Assembly: GCA_037576195.1 (NCBI GenBank)
Contig: CM075103.1
Location: forward strand, 6,696,001-6,760,000
Reading direction: 5' to 3'
Origin: Phytoseiulus persimilis
Taxonomy: Eukaryota > Arthropoda > Arachnida > Mesostigmata > Phytoseiidae
DNA length: 64,000 nt
Positions 13,101 to 28,100 of the stretch are shown here, in pieces. The notes under the pieces are model-generated. The model did not search any database. It saw only the letters and a program-made list of their open reading frames with translations, and had not been told where the DNA came from. Position 1 is the stretch's first letter; each line of letters begins with the position of its first letter. The position numbers and the translations under genes are program-made.

Positions 13101-16100
13101 CTGTGGCTCAGGAATAGATTCATCATTGCAGTCGGGAAAAAGTATTTTCCACTCACACGTGGAAGTACATAAATCGAGCCTCGACACCGAGCGAGCAAAC
13201 ATTGCTTCACAGACCATCGACCATGATCCATCATTCGGACCCACGTATCCCACTCACACTTGAAGAGTGAATCCCGACAAGCGAACAGGGACTAGATAGT
13301 CTCCGTGGGTCTGACTGGCCACTTTTTTGTCACAGTCTTCGCTCTCCTCCCCGTCACCATCGACCGGCTGCCAAGGGTGAGATGGACATGAAGAGTAGGG
13401 AGCTGACAGAACATACGTAAGTCCCAGACGACTTCGCAGACTCGCCTCAGCAAAGACGACGGTGGCTTGTGTTGGAGGCGCATCGTCGCCCTCTGATGGA
13501 TTACGTCCGTTGAGCTTTACGGGCTCTTTCCCAACTTTTCCGTCCCCCTCCGAGCTTCTTCCGCTCCGCTTCTCCGAGTTGTCCCGCTCACAGCCTTTCA
13601 AAACAAACAGTAATCACTTTCTGCTTTACTCCAAGCTGAGATTGGCGCGACAGAAGATTCGGGCTCAGGGTTCGTTAGCGGAGTTCTACAGAGCGATTCT
13701 ATCTCCGCGTTAATTTTCTTGCTCCTGACTTCGAGCATCTATTTCCACAGGAGCTGAACGAATTTCTCCGCAGCGATTCGACCCCTCGGTACACCGCCTC
13801 GATCAGTCGGCTTTTGAACACTGAAACTGGTCTCGCATCCGTATGACCGCAGAGATCGAGGTCGGACTGGGAGAGCCGAGCGGAGGCGAAAAACTCGCAG
13901 AAAAAATAACAAAACAGCGAAGGATCAATATTACCATCCCATCGAGCTTGTCTCTTCTGGCTCGGCGAGAATTACGCTGTACTGTTTACGTCATGCCGCC
14001 GAAGGGTGTGAATAATACACAGAAGCGCCTCGCACGGTCGTCCGCCGTCTGCTCTCCTCTGTATTCTCCCCTCTGCCACGATCAGAACGAATGGACCGAG
14101 GACAGAAAACAACTCATGGAGGATCTGTTCGCGCTTGACCCACACATGTAATGCTGGCACCTGTCTTCCACCAATGCCTCTCCTGTGTATAATGCAGGAG
14201 CGCGTGCACGATCCTAACGAGAATGTCACTCATTCCGCGCAGCATGTCCGCTTACCTGCACGAAATTCAAACAGCATCAATGTCATTCCAACCGGAACGA
14301 GCGGCAAACAATTCCAAACGGGTCAGCCCCGGATTACACCTGCCCCTGTCAGTCACCGAGTGCGGAGCCCCTCTTTGGAAATTGGAGGTTGACGATGTGA
14401 TTGACCGAACCGCATTCAACACCTCACCAACAGCTGCCGCCTCAGCTGACCCACGATCTTTGACGACGCGGAGTCAGAGCTCTGATTCCTCGATTTGCAG
14501 CCCTTGGATCTGTCTCGCAACCTCAAGAGATTCAGTTACGCCGTGTTGGTTCCCGAATGGTGGTCACCTGAATCTATGCGGGATTCGCGTAGAATTCTGC
14601 CGTGGACGGTATGATTTATCGATGCGCCATGGGGCAAGCTTCTGAGGGTAAGGATTGGGCAACCTGGGCGAGTGATTCAACTACGGTTCAGTGGAGTCCA
14701 TTCTCTTCGAAACTGCAACCACTACCCAGTTGAGCTTGTTCGGCCTCCAAGCGAAAGGTCACACGAGGCTGAATTCCCCTACAGAAACGTGAGCAACTCA
14801 TACCCGGTCACGAACTGTGGCAGACACACCGCTCTCACATCGATGCTATGAGTGGCATCAGAGTCCCCCGTTCTGAGGGCGCCGCGATAGGAAATGAAGT
14901 TTAGCCTGGACCGGAGCCCAAAATCACTAAAATCTCCTAAAGCCCAAAGGAATCCCGGTGGCATACCCAGAATGTATCCGGACAAGCATGTCGTTGCGTT
15001 CCCCGGACGGGAAAGAGGAGATCGGTGGATGTCTCCTGGAGGGTCCAGCGTCGGATGATTATTCAGCTCAGAAGAAGACAAGTCACCAATCTTCATCATG
15101 GGAGAGAGAAAGTCCGCTAGGAACGAGCAGAAGATGAGCTCCCGATAAGAGAGTGAGAGAATTCACTTGTCGGCCGCCTCCAAACGGTCCACGTCATGTA
15201 AGCCGTCGGTCCCGCCGTCCCGACAACCTTCCTCAACAACGAGCGACCGGACGACGAGATGGCCACGGCAGCGGGGTCGAGGGTAGGAGCGGTGGGGGCG
15301 AACAAGCCTCTCTTTAGAGCGCGCAGCAAGCCAACACAATGGGGTATTCAGTCTCGTTGTTCTCCCGTTGCCCACCGGCCAGCCGCCCAGTTGGCTAACC
15401 CGCTTCAGACACGAAGGGCCGGCCCGCCGCCTGTCCGTCCCACGACTGAGTGCGTCGACCGTCGTCGTACGAGGAGGCCCAGCAGGACTTTGAGCCTCAC
15501 AAATTGAGGCTCAGGAGGCCATCAGGATAATGCTTCCTCCAACCACCTCTCGTTTCTAGACGTTCAGAGCATTCACGCCGAGCCATAGTTGACGAAGCAA
15601 AACCAAAGCGGCACCGACAACGAGAACTGCTTCTTTTCCTCCCGCCTCGCCGTCAGGAACAGTTGAGTGGAGATGCCGTCATTCACGAACATGTTCCGCC
15701 CGCCTTACCCGGAGCTCTCCAGGCAGGATCCAGCTCGAAATCGAGCGGCTTTCGCACCGGAATCACCTGGGAATGAGGAGGAACAGCTCCCTTCGCAAAG
15801 TACCCGGGGCGGGAGAATTCTGTTATTTAGGTCCACGAGCCCCGCTCGGCGTCCCAACAACAAACGGAAACCGTGCGGAAACGCCGGAAGACTTTTCGGG
15901 CTCGCTGTTCCGGCCGCGCATGGCGGAACTTCCCCGTCCATACTTAGCGTCGGGGAGCTTGACTCGGTAGTGTCATCTGAACGAGCGAGTTTGCTGCGGT
16001 GTTTGTCCTTTCCTCCTCCCAATACGACGCGAGGGACTCTACGCGGATCCTGAGGCCGACCGATGAAGGAAGAACGATGCCATCAATCAAGACGTCACGT

Positions 16101-19100
16101 GCAGGCTGTCGGACAGCAAGCAGCAAGCCCTCTGCCAGCGGTAATGATTTCGCTCACCTGGAACAGCGGAACATGGACACGTGAGCCAACTTCGGCTGAA
16201 ACTTCTGCCCAAGAATCCTCCACTTCAGTCTGCGACCAGGGACTGATTGCCCCGGATTGGTTCACGGATTATTCCGAACCGAAGTTTCGGTTCCCGGGGC
16301 GAGATACCGGCTCCTCAGATATATGCGCGTGGAAATCTTCGCGTCGCTCCCGCAATGAGACACGGGGTCAGACTGTCTATTTTCCGGGGGTTCCTCGTGG
16401 TCTTAGTCTCCCGAGAGGGAAAAGTCTGATATCAAGGTCGGAGGGCGCGTATCGCAGTTGTTTGAAGAAATCGGAAGTGGTATGGAGGGCCAGGATCGAC
16501 GAGGTGAGGCTGAACAGCATAAACTGGTCGCCTCGTCGGTATCTGGTCGTTCGATACGATCCACGCCCTCTGTAAAGGCTCCACATCTCGACTCGGTGAA
16601 TTTTCGAACAGAGTGAGCGCTCGCTCATACGATCCGCCCAAAATGCGAAGGTCGTCTTGATCAGCTTACGAGCCCCCATACAAGGAATCCTGTGTGATAA
16701 TAGAAGCTCTCCCGGGCCCGCTCGGTCAGCATATTGTGTCACAGCACAAGCTCGTCGTTGCAACAGAACTGATTGAGCACACCCTGCCCCGCGCGACTCG
16801 AAGGAAAATGGCTGAGAGGGAGTGACTCGCTGGCTGGGCGGCGTGATTAAGTTAAGCAGAGTGGCGAACATGTTAGCAGTCTATTCACGGGAGGATAAAG
16901 CAGTCATTTCGGCCGAAATAGTCCTAATTGAAGATCTCAATCCCACACCAAGAACACGCACGCGGGCAGAGACTGCCACCGATGCATCGTACGATACATC
17001 AGATCCGAAGGCCGCTCGGCCGCTTGGCCCCCATCCGCATTTCCCGTTTTCGGAGATGGTTCCGAGGGGTCGAATCGACCAACCGAGAGCCCGATACCTC
17101 TGTGAGGGGTCACACACGCACCGGCTCCACCCCATCAACTGGGCTTTCGTCGCTTTCTCCCGTCGGGTTTCGTTTAGAGAGAAACATTTGGATACTAGAA
17201 TCGGGATGTTGATGCACGATTACTTCAACGATTTACGGCAGCTCGGGGATTCAGGAGGATTCCCCCGGTCGATCAGTCGACGTCAAGAACGGAAGCCGGA
17301 CAACAAACGTGGAAAATTAGAAGGATGCGACGCCACTTCAGTTTTGGTCGTTGATCGGTCGTTGTATTTATTGTCGACATGGCTGCGCTGTCAAGATGGG
17401 CATCCGAATAAATGGAACAACCGGCGCCTCCTGACGACATTCAATCGGAATGCCAGAGTTCAATTTATTGCGTTCGGAAGCAACGGTGGGAGGGGGGGGG
17501 GGAGGGAAGATCATATTATTCCATATTGAAGGTCGTCCCTTACTTGCCTGCTCCGCTTCGTGTCGGAGCCCGACTGGCGTCTGTCCGCCTCCTTCAGACC
17601 TCTGCCCGAGTTTTTACAAAACAAAATGTGAGACCCAATGAATTCCTTTTGGTACGGATTCGCAATATGAGCACGGCGTCTTCCGCCCCCCCCGAATACT
17701 TCCGTTCTTCGTTGAATCTCATGTGTTCTGGCTTCATTTCCCTAGCGCTGAACAACGTCAGGGAGATTAACATAAAATTGAAAAAGCCGTACCTTCCGTC
17801 AGAAACCTTGGAGTTGGCGAGCCTGATAACGAGCTCATTCTTTTCTCCGATCGCTCATCGTGGAAGTTGGATCGTTTTATACGGAGCTCTCTCACTCAGC
17901 ATTTCTCGCGCTTCCTATGTTCGATCCTTTGAATGTTGTATCATTCGAATAGAGCTTGAATCTATGTATAAATATCTATAAGAAAATAAATCAATACTAC
18001 ATGCTTTCAAAAGTCTTCCAAACACCGGTCACGAGGGAAGGATAGATGAGCCTGCTTGTACGTACTTCGATTGTCGACGGAATCTTCCTTCCTCCCCCCC
18101 TCCCCAACAATATACCCGACGCTCCCCGCCCAGAACTGTCCAGGTGGTTCCGATACCCAAGATGGCCCAGTTTCGTACCTTTCCCAGATCGCTCCTCAAA
18201 ACACCCATATTCCCGCCTGTACCCATATTTTGCCCAATCTCTCCCTTCCCTCATCTCACTCCATGTTCCCCTCATTTCTGAGGGGATCCGAACCCCGCGG
18301 CGCTGTCGACACCGCAGTTGTAGTCACATCTCTCCTCGGCTGACGCTTCGACTCCTTATCTCAGTGCACTGCCTCGATCTCCCGCTGCTGGAAGCCCGTT
18401 CATGCTACAGCCCATTTCGCTCTCGAGCTGTTCAAGGAAATCTTGATCGATGCACGCTGGCACATGCCGGCAGCGTGCAACCTCACATCGGAGATGCTAC
18501 TTCTAGCGAGCCTGAATTGGACAGATAATCATTGAATGATGCGACTACTCAACATTCCACCAGAGGCCGGGGCCCAGTTGCTCCGAGAAGCGCTATCGCT
18601 CCCGTGAAGGAACTCGCAATCTGCAGCTTCGGGTCACGTTGATTCGATTGGTTGACACGAATTTATTTATCCAATTTTGCGGCAGCAGACGGTCGAGCGC
18701 TGTTCAATCATGAAGACTGACTCCGCAAACTCATGCGGAACGCGGCACGCTCAGCACGAGGCGGCTTCACTCCCACATACATTTCAAGGATGTTTGAGCC
18801 TCCAGCTCCTCATCCTTGTTAATAATAGAACAGGTCCGGACACGTCCGGATCAAACGGAACCTTCCGGCTCGACGCCGTTCGGGTTCGAGAATCGAGGAT
18901 TCAGTCAATCAGGTCCCGCGCAGTCGGTCGCGACGAGCGCCACCGTGGACTTCCGGAGCTTTTTGATCTGGGAACTGGGACGTCTCAATACTTCGCCACA
19001 GCAGTCTTTCAATTCCTCCGGATCGCTCCTGACGTCTTGACACGTCTTGATCCCGTAGCCGTTAACAGCTCGCCGGCTCGAGACTGTTGAAGCGGGATGA

Positions 19101-22100
19101 CACAGCGCAACCCACCTCGGCTGCGTCGACATCTCCGTCAAACATTTCCAGAAGGCTCCGACGACGGGGCCTCAACCGTCTGGGTGGGCTGGTTGGTTGC
19201 CCGCTCGCTCGTCGGGAGTCTTCGACGAGGGACGACAGAGGCATTTTCCCTCGGATCCCGGAGACAGTGGATCGATGTCTAAATTCGTGTTCGGAACCTC
19301 TGTCGAGAGGATTTGAGTCCTCCTCCCAAATCCTCATCACGCGATCTCTCGCGTGTTCGGCGTCGCGCGCGCTCATCACCGAAACCGAACAAAAAAAAAT
19401 CGCATCGGACCCGCTGCTCGTTTGAATGACAGGAGATCTAGGTATGGCCCTCCCGACAGCGGCAGCCTGTATCCAAACTTGGTGACGAGCGGAGCTATCT
19501 CTGCAGCGACTCAACCGGCTGCCTCTTGCCGCCGCCGCATTACTTTGAGATCGTCGCAAAGTGATTGGTTGAAACCTTGACGCACGTCGGAAGATCGCGC
19601 ATGCATCAAGACATCACAGCTGCTCCAAGACTTCGGCGCAATCTTCAACGACATCATAGCAGGCCTGTTCATTCACGCCGAAAAGGACGAACATAGAGGA
19701 ACAGCGGGGAGCGAGTCTCTGGTACGACGCCATTCTAAGAGGCATTTAATGTCTCCACCTGCTTTTTGGAATAGGAGCCGCGCGATGGACTCCGAGGTAT
19801 TCCGACAGCGCACGCTACATTGCGTCGCAGTCTTCCCAGACGTGCCTCGTGCAGTACGCCTACCCGCGCTGCGCTCTGCGTCGGCCGTTTGGCGAGCTAG
19901 GTGCTCCTTCTCCCCTGGCTGCGTTCTCCTCGAGGCTCTTATCCTTGGCTTCCACTCCCGCGATCCCCCGGTGCTTGTTTTTGTTCGCCGAAGTGGTGCT
20001 GGATGATGGAAAAAGTTCCGCCAAACTCTTGATCAGCAGCTGCCCGAGCAGCGCACGGGGAAACGCCAGAAACCAAAGCTAGAGTTCATGTCAAACGCAG
20101 GAGTCTGAGGAAGCTGGCGCAGAGAAGGACTTCCATACGGTCCGAGCTCATTTCGCGGGCCTCGACCGAGTCAGAGTTCATCTAAGAGGAGAGGGAAAGC
20201 CCGTCAAGGTGCCTTTCTTCCTCTTGTTTCGCCTCGAATCTTCTCTCACGGCCAGAGAATCACTGTCGAACCCCTTTGGTAGTCGCTTGCGCCGCTCATG
20301 GAACACCGACTTCCGGCCTCAGAGAGAATCACTAAACTTCCCGCTAGGACAAAGGAGCTTCGATTGAGAACCAGGACTCGTCTCCGGTCGGGAGATCGGT
20401 GGGACAGTTTCCCAGACGAAAATGACCGCCTCGTCGGACGGAAGCGGTGAGCGGACGGATGGATCGAGAAGAACCATCCTCATCCAGTGGACATAGAGTC
20501 CGCTCGTTCCGATGGTGAGCGGTGGAGCGTATTCGACTCGGAATAACGTTGTCGGTCCGCTGCCGTAACGCCAAACGGTCGGCTAGCCAGGTTCGGAGCC
20601 ACACTGCGAGACCCACGGCGGCGGCTCAATCACGACGTGCTCACTATGACCTGGATCGGCGATCAGTGGCACGCTTGGCGTGCCCCGAAGGTACAGGGTA
20701 AACGGCCCGAGGTTTTTACTTGTTGAACATTCGTACACGACTTCACATCCATTTAGCGGTCGTCGAATTTCAAAGGAAGTAGCACCGAGGGTAAACATCC
20801 AACGATGCCTCCCTGTTCCATGTTCGGATAAGCATTCTGGAAATCGTTCTTGAGGTTGGGGCCAACCCCTCAGGCTGAAGTCCGAGCGGCCGAAGCGAAC
20901 TCATGGCGCTTCGGTGTCCCCCGGAATAATTCACTTAGCTGTCCAATCTCGGCAGAGCTTCGATGTCTGTTCTATAAACCCGAATCCGAGTAATGTTATG
21001 CAATTCATTATAAAGGTATGCAGCTCTACTCGCCCTGAATTTTCTTTCTCTCGGCCTAGCCTTCCGTCGTATTCTGATGCTCCAAGCATTCAGTTTCATC
21101 TCGATCGACAACTCCATGATGCCGCTTGAATCTCGCTTGGGGGAAAATTGACTCGAGGTACTTCAGCGACTCCTCTTGCTCGGGTTCGCGGGTCAAGAAC
21201 ATGCTCTGCTATTGACATCGACGAGGGCGCCAGCCGTTGGATGCTGCTCTCAGAAAGCACAAGAAACTCGTTTTGCTCACTCTCGGAGTTACCTAGAGTG
21301 GAGCTGGGAGTCTCCGAGTCGGGGTCAGATTATTTTTTTCTTTGGTTCAGCAGCTCGGCTTTCGATGAATCGCGGGAATTCCTCGTTGAGCGACATCCGA
21401 TATCTCCGTCGCAATGCAGCGCAACCGCCAGCAACCTTTGATCAGAAGGACAGAACGGCGTTTGTACTGACTCGGAACGCTCCAGATCGTCGTGTGCGAC
21501 ACAGGAGCGAGAGGGATGACAACAGATTGAAACTACAGCAGTTTAGCGAGGGCTCGAAAACGTCTCGGAGATCCACCCGATCTCTCCAAGATCGGGAATA
21601 TCGCGATTTTTTTTCTCTCAGAAGTGTCCAAGAAGATCCTCCTAGAAATTATCGAGAGGAACCGCTCCGGCCAAGCGGACCAATGTTGGAACGGGACGTC
21701 GGTACAAATAATACCCAATTCAGTCGAGAGGAAATGCCCATCTTCCGCCGATCACAACTGCGATTCCGCCTTGATCATCCACCGAATGATTCTTCTAGAA
21801 CAAGGCGCCAGCAGGAATCAGGTCGTCTCTGAACCCAGGAGTCTGGAATCAGATCCTGCTAGAAATGTGAATTGGGCATCGGTCTAGGTAGAACTGGGAG
21901 AGAACGCACTGAAGTTTGATTATTTATTGGCGCGCCAATCATGCGCAAAACCAGCCTGTGGGGTAGGAGATCGGAGGACTCGAACCATTTGGAATACACT
22001 TACTTCACAGAACCGCTGGATCATAAACCTCGGGATAACTCTGTTCGCAACAACGAGAATTGGATGAAATTTGGTGTTCGAAAATCGAAAACATTCAGAA

Positions 22101-25100
22101 TGAGGCAATACTTCGCGCTGTGCATCCTGTTTTCCAACGAGTTCCCATATCTATAATGGATGAGAATGAAAGGTATGGAAAATAGGATTTGGATGAACAC
22201 ATCCGTCGGAATAAATATAACCAGCTGTGAGGGATAAATGGTTGCTTGTTGTGATAGCCGCTCCATGCATGTCGATCAGATTTTCAGAGTCTCCGTTCCG
22301 AGAGCGTAGTGGGCTGTCCTGTTCATTTTGGACAGCCACAATTTCCGCGGGAGGAACGCGGCGCGTCTGGATTATCAATTCATCATGAGGCTCGGCTGGT
22401 TTCGGGACTGGGTTCGAGACTGCTCGGTCGTAAGCGGCGTAGCTCGCTGCTCTCAGAGAACAGATTCGTCTTCTATTTAAGTATGAAATTCATCAATGCG
22501 ACCAGAACCATCAATTTTATCGGCAGAGTCACGGGATCGATACGGAGCTTGCTATGGAACTCTTTCGGGCTGTGTTCAACTGATCTGTATCAGGATGTCG
22601 GAATGGCCTCGATGGGAAACCTGGAGCATGAGAAGTGGATTCTCGGTCAGTCTCGCTGACTTCGGCTCCGGACATGCTCTTCTCCGAAAATCGACAATTC
22701 TGGCGTCTGGGAATGCTTCTGGCTTGATCACAACACCGGTCGGATCCTTTTGAGCAACTCGATCAGTCGTTCCCGCAACCGCGACAAAGCACCTCTTGTT
22801 CGTCGCCGTATTTTAATATGGGGCTTCACGGTTCGGCTTCGCCCATCGCTCTCCAGAGCGAACTCGTCCGAAACTCGCCTCCCCAACCCTCCTGTTTACT
22901 GAGCGATTATCGATTCTCATCACATACCAGAGCTACCAGCACCCGGTCGTTATTTCATGATTTTTTATATTTGCTCTATCGAAATGGGTCGTCGGGCCAA
23001 GCAGCAACTGACGTTATAATTTTACCTTCCCGTCGAGCGCGTGACCACTACACAAAGAGTGACTTCCACGCACCGGTACAGATCGTACAGCGAACTGTAC
23101 TTGAATCTAGGTCAGGTTTTCGCGACAATCGATGGTCAGACTTTGACGAGCCATCCGACAAGGCAGGATTCACGTCAGAAGCCACAAGAGTTTCCCTCAG
23201 CGTGACTTCCGAGACCCGTCCATGGGATTGATGGGCTTAATCCGCCTCATGAACTCGCGATAACTCCGTGAAATAGCACTGTCGCTCATAGGAATCTCCG
23301 GCCGGACGTGTAAACCGCGTCAGCCGGGATTAAAAACAATTTTTCGTGAGGGGCGCCCCCTAGCGGGGATCACGTACGCCTGGGCTGGTGTGAATCCCTC
23401 TGTACACCGCTGGTTCTGGGTCGGTGGCCCTGATGTACACTGTGTCTCTCAGCAAGTATGGTCAGATACATCTTATTCGTGCGCGAACCAGCTAATTTGT
23501 CTTAGTGAGTCGTCGTTTACCTTTGACCGAAAGCCTGCAGCGAGCAGATGTTGCACGGAGAGAGCCCGTAGCTTTTCAGTTTGTCGTGCTCTCTCCTCAC
23601 TGGCATTCACTCAGTTACTCGGTCCCTGTTCTCTAATGGGAATGCTTGGCTAATTATTTACCCAGCGACACCGAGCGAAGCGACTCCGCATCCGGAGCTT
23701 GCTCTGGGGGCGTTACTTACGTCGATCCGACGTACGCACCTACAGGATCGGCGATGCAGCAGCACAAGGTTGCGGGACTGTCCCGCGATGAATGGGGCGG
23801 CTGCGTGAGGGACACAGCAACGTTGATCCTGGTCCTGAAGCCTCATCCGCGTCCCGTTCGCAAAACCAGGCTTTGTACAGGGTGGCCATGCATATTTTGA
23901 GCACCCTGTACGGTACCAGGGACCGACCGGAATCGCTCATCGTTCTCATCTCGAGTGTGTTGAGTGGCGCACCCTTGCTTAGTATGCGCTCCGTATCGAC
24001 GGGGAAACCGCCGACCGAGATAGCATCGGGAGCCGTCAAAATCAATAGCGTTGAGAGACACTGCCAGCGGTACAGAGGTAAGACACGACAGCGCGCTGAA
24101 ATTCGTGACGATAGATCGACACGCCGAAAGCAGCTCCGATAGGGAGGGGGGGGGGGGGGGGGTGGCGGGCTAACACGAACCAGAGTGGAACAAATCCCGT
24201 CCGTGTCGAATTGGATGGGAAGTAACAATGCAGTCGATACCTGCATGGCGGGCCGGCGGGTTCGCTCGCGGATGCTGATTCCATCCCGCCGCAACCACAA
24301 CGCTACTGCACAATAGGTGCTAATCAGAGAGACAGGTACACTTGTTCCGGTGTCATGTCCCGCCTGCGACGGTCAGGACCATACACAGCGAGGAGCATAG
24401 CGGCCCCGGCTGTCTGCTCGACTGAAGTCTGCGCGTTCTAACGACCGACGTGCCCCGTGGTATCGCGCGAGGGCCTGGGACTCGCGACCGATAACTTCCC
24501 TCGCGGTTCTCCTTTTTCGCTCCTCCTCAATGTCGAAGGGTAGTTGAACGAGGAGAACGATCCGGGCGGCGTAGAAACCCGCTCCGCAAGGAGCTTTTCC
24601 GCTGGGAGCAACCAAACAAAACATGGTGAACGGTAAGAAAAAAAAAGCTCCGTCGGAGAATTCTCGCGGACGAGGGAAAAAGCAGACCTGCTTCCTGTTC
24701 GTTGCTCGAGCGGAGCACCTGTGTGTCCGACGAGCTGTCGCCTCGTCTATCGCCAATCGGTTTGGCTGCCAGTGTTAGATCCGCATGTCTGTCTATCGGT
24801 CGGTCGGACAGTCAGGACACTGTACCTGAGTTAAAAGCTTATCGACCGTCGATCGATAACGTATTCGCACGCGGGAAGGTTAAGCGCAATTGTGTGAAGA
24901 CGGGGCTTCGAGTCCAGACTCCGAGATGGACGTGGAACGAGAGAGCTTCTTCCCCACGGACGACACTCCATGCATGATTACCGAACCCTCCTCGGATTGT
25001 CATCGGTGATAATCATTCGAACTTCATGTAAACCTGCTCCGTCGCACGCGTCCGAATATACGCAGGGCCATTGCGATATGTTCCGAACTGCGCGAGATCG

Positions 25101-28100
25101 TTCCGACGGAAAGTCTGTTCCGTGTCTCTTCACAGAGTTCGGGCGCCCGGAATCTCGGAGCGTTGTGACGCTGGGAACGCGCTCCTCGCCGTGAGAACAT
25201 CGGAATCACTCAAGCAACGTCTCGGAGCCATCCTCTGAGACGGGGCTTTCGTGCGGGTCCTAAGCCACGGCTCACATCGAATCCTCGTCCGCTTCGGGAG
25301 GGATTCGACCGAGTTTGGATTCAGTGGCCACAGCGCTGCGGTAGTTCCAGGTGGGAATTTCATTAGAGTTCCGGAGCTTGCCGACGGTTTATAGCGGCGT
25401 CGAAACAATCGCTGAAAATCCTATTATTCGGGAACAAATTCGACCGCCCGGAACCATCGGATGGAGCGGCAGGACGGAGGGAGAGAGAAGCTCTCTCTTC
25501 TACTATTTTAAATTATTTCCAAGACTGCTCACTGCAGCCGATCGATCCTCTCCCTCCGACCGGGGGTGAGAAGGCTGTGGGATACTCCTCAGCTCATCCG
25601 GAGTCCTCATCCATCATCGGCTCCTCGTCGATTGGGTCTCCTTGCTTGGCATGTGTGCCCTACAATCATTCGGGCTGCCCTCATGCCGCTCGCTGCAGGA
25701 ATTAGCCATCGGTCCATATCGGAAATCGTTGCTCATTCGGCAATTTATTCAGGATAAATCGCTGAATCGTTGGCTCGTTTGGGCAAATTCACTGAATAGA
25801 CTCAACTTCGCTTCCTACCATCTTTTGATATCCGAACTTTCAGGAATCGAGTAGCTGATGATGCGCACTGGATCTGCGCCGCAATAAGTTCGCCGGCATC
25901 ATAATTATTCGCAACAGCAGCGGCGGTGTCGTCTACAAAAGCGAGGGTCGAGCTACTTCGAGAGACAAAGTGCAAGAGGGAAACAAAGCAAATTATTGAG
26001 ACAAAGGACACGGTCATCAGCCATCGGCGCCGTTCAACAGAAGTACTCGGAACTAATTGTTCGCCGGCCGAGCAGTAATCGATGGGGGAGAATAAATGAA
26101 CGAGTCCCTTCCACAGAGTTTGAACGTCATTCCGCACCTGTGGGCCGAAACTAGATGGCTCGCAGGAAGAGAAGGAAGCTCGCGGCGGGGGAGAGTTTGA
26201 AGTATTATCCGCAAATGATCAAGAGTAGGTTGGAGTTTCAACACTGTTTGCATGGAGATCGATTCCAAGTTCAGCTGCCTCTCACGTCGGAACGACACGC
26301 TCGCACTGGACGACAAAAATAGAATCATCGGCGGATCGCGCACGCGACGGTCGCACCCATCATGGGTGAAGTTATACTCTGAAAGTTCAGTTTTTATTGA
26401 GCGCGTATTTCCACCGTTGAGCAACACACTCGTGAATACTCGGAAATCCCCCGGGCGCAGTATACTTCCTCAAAGTCCGTCTTCGTCTGAGCCCGCCGGA
26501 TAGGTGCGAAACCTTCGCGAAGCGGCTCTGAAATATCTCGCGCGGAGTACACTCCGAATTCATTGACATGCCATCAAAACTCCGACAGGAATCGTTGTGA
26601 ACTGTTAAATAACTCAAACCCAGTAAGAAGCGGCGTTGCAGAACGGCTCCGGACGGAACACCGCTTTTGCCTCGGCAGAACAAGAGTTCGCCCTTCTCCT
26701 TCGCGGCCGAAACTTTCGAAGAATTCCTCGCGCATTCTTGAACCCATCCGAGGGCGGGCACGGGATTCTCCTTCGACGCGCCCACGCGAATTTCACGTCC
26801 CGGAACAGCGCTGCGGCGCCTTCGATCGTCCGGACATTGTTCTTCAGAGAAGTATTTCAAAATATTTCCGGAGGCTTTTCTCGCTCGGATCGATGTACTT
26901 CGGCCTTCTCTCGTCTCAAGTTCTAAAAATACAGAATTTGATCACGTCCGGTCGAACTTCTGTGGAAACAGGGCTCCCGAGCTTTGTAGTGACACGTGGT
27001 CCTCTCGCGGCCATTCCGCAGCTAGCTCGTTGATTTTCGCAACCATCAACCGCAATCACGGTAACCAACCTGCGAGTCGCGCGTTACGGGGAAGTCATCT
27101 TGCTACGCTCATGAACGAGTTCCTCAACTTCTCTGTTCGGCGCCCGTCGAGTGACCTATGCGGGGGGCAGGAGATGGTCGGGGCGATTCGGGGGATCGGC
27201 CCCTCCCGAGATTTCCGTTCGACTCGGGGTTCTAACTCAAAGAGGATCATCATCTCAAACGTCCATGGATCCCGCCCCGGAGAGGGGTACGGTGGAGTTC
27301 GCGGTCCTGGTGTCAGAGCCGCGCTCCAGTCGTGCAGACTACGGATTAGTTTTTGCACCACACGCCGCAATCGCACTCCCGCGGTTCCATTTATTGTTCT
27401 GGGTGTTTCAGTTGCCGCCGTCATCAGTGTCGTTGCGTATCGCGCTGGCGTGGGGGCAAATACGTGCAACACTCTTAATTAGAATGGCGGGTACACAATC
27501 TGCCCCGTTGGTGATTATTATGGCAAACTGACGATTAATTTAGAAGAGTCGAACGAACGAACCAACCGACGCAACGGCCGATAGAACCTCCGCGGCCGCC
27601 GCCGTCGACCGAGGGACGGATGGCCAACTCCGCCCGCCATGTCAACTTGATAAGCGCAAACCGAAATCCCCACAAAACTTTGACGTTGGTCTCGTGTAGT
27701 TCGACTAAGCCGGAGTTGACTTTTGAGTTTGCCCCGAAACGACGTACGGCCAATGTCGAGTCTCGTCAGTTCCAGGTGGAATCCTAGATGGCTCCGGACA
27801 GAGAATTAATCAACGGGCCGCAGAGCCCAACGCTCGGATTCCGCTCGCCGTTAGCCGCGCTCGCGCCAGATCCTTGACGAAGGCACTGGCAGCGTGCGGC
27901 CCCTCAGCTGCCGAGCCGTCGATTCAACGAGCTTGTTCCACCAATTTCCGATGTTTCAACAATCCATGTCGAGGTTGTTTGCATTTCATCCGGATTTTGT
28001 TGCCTCGAATCGGCGATATGGGTGATTTTGATGCGCGCGGAACCGAGTTCGCTGCAGTTCTCCGATCGTGATCTTGTTCTCAGACTCATCTTCGGAGTTC

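Noticed and set aside
16822..17529. 235-codon plus-strand frame
   Set aside because: Inside TMTC1 intron 1, no recognisable motif, mixed low-complexity end; consistent with chance.
18880..18895. Second B-box-like word (GGGTTCGAGAATCGA)
   Set aside because: No matching A box, acceptor stem or anticodon arm.
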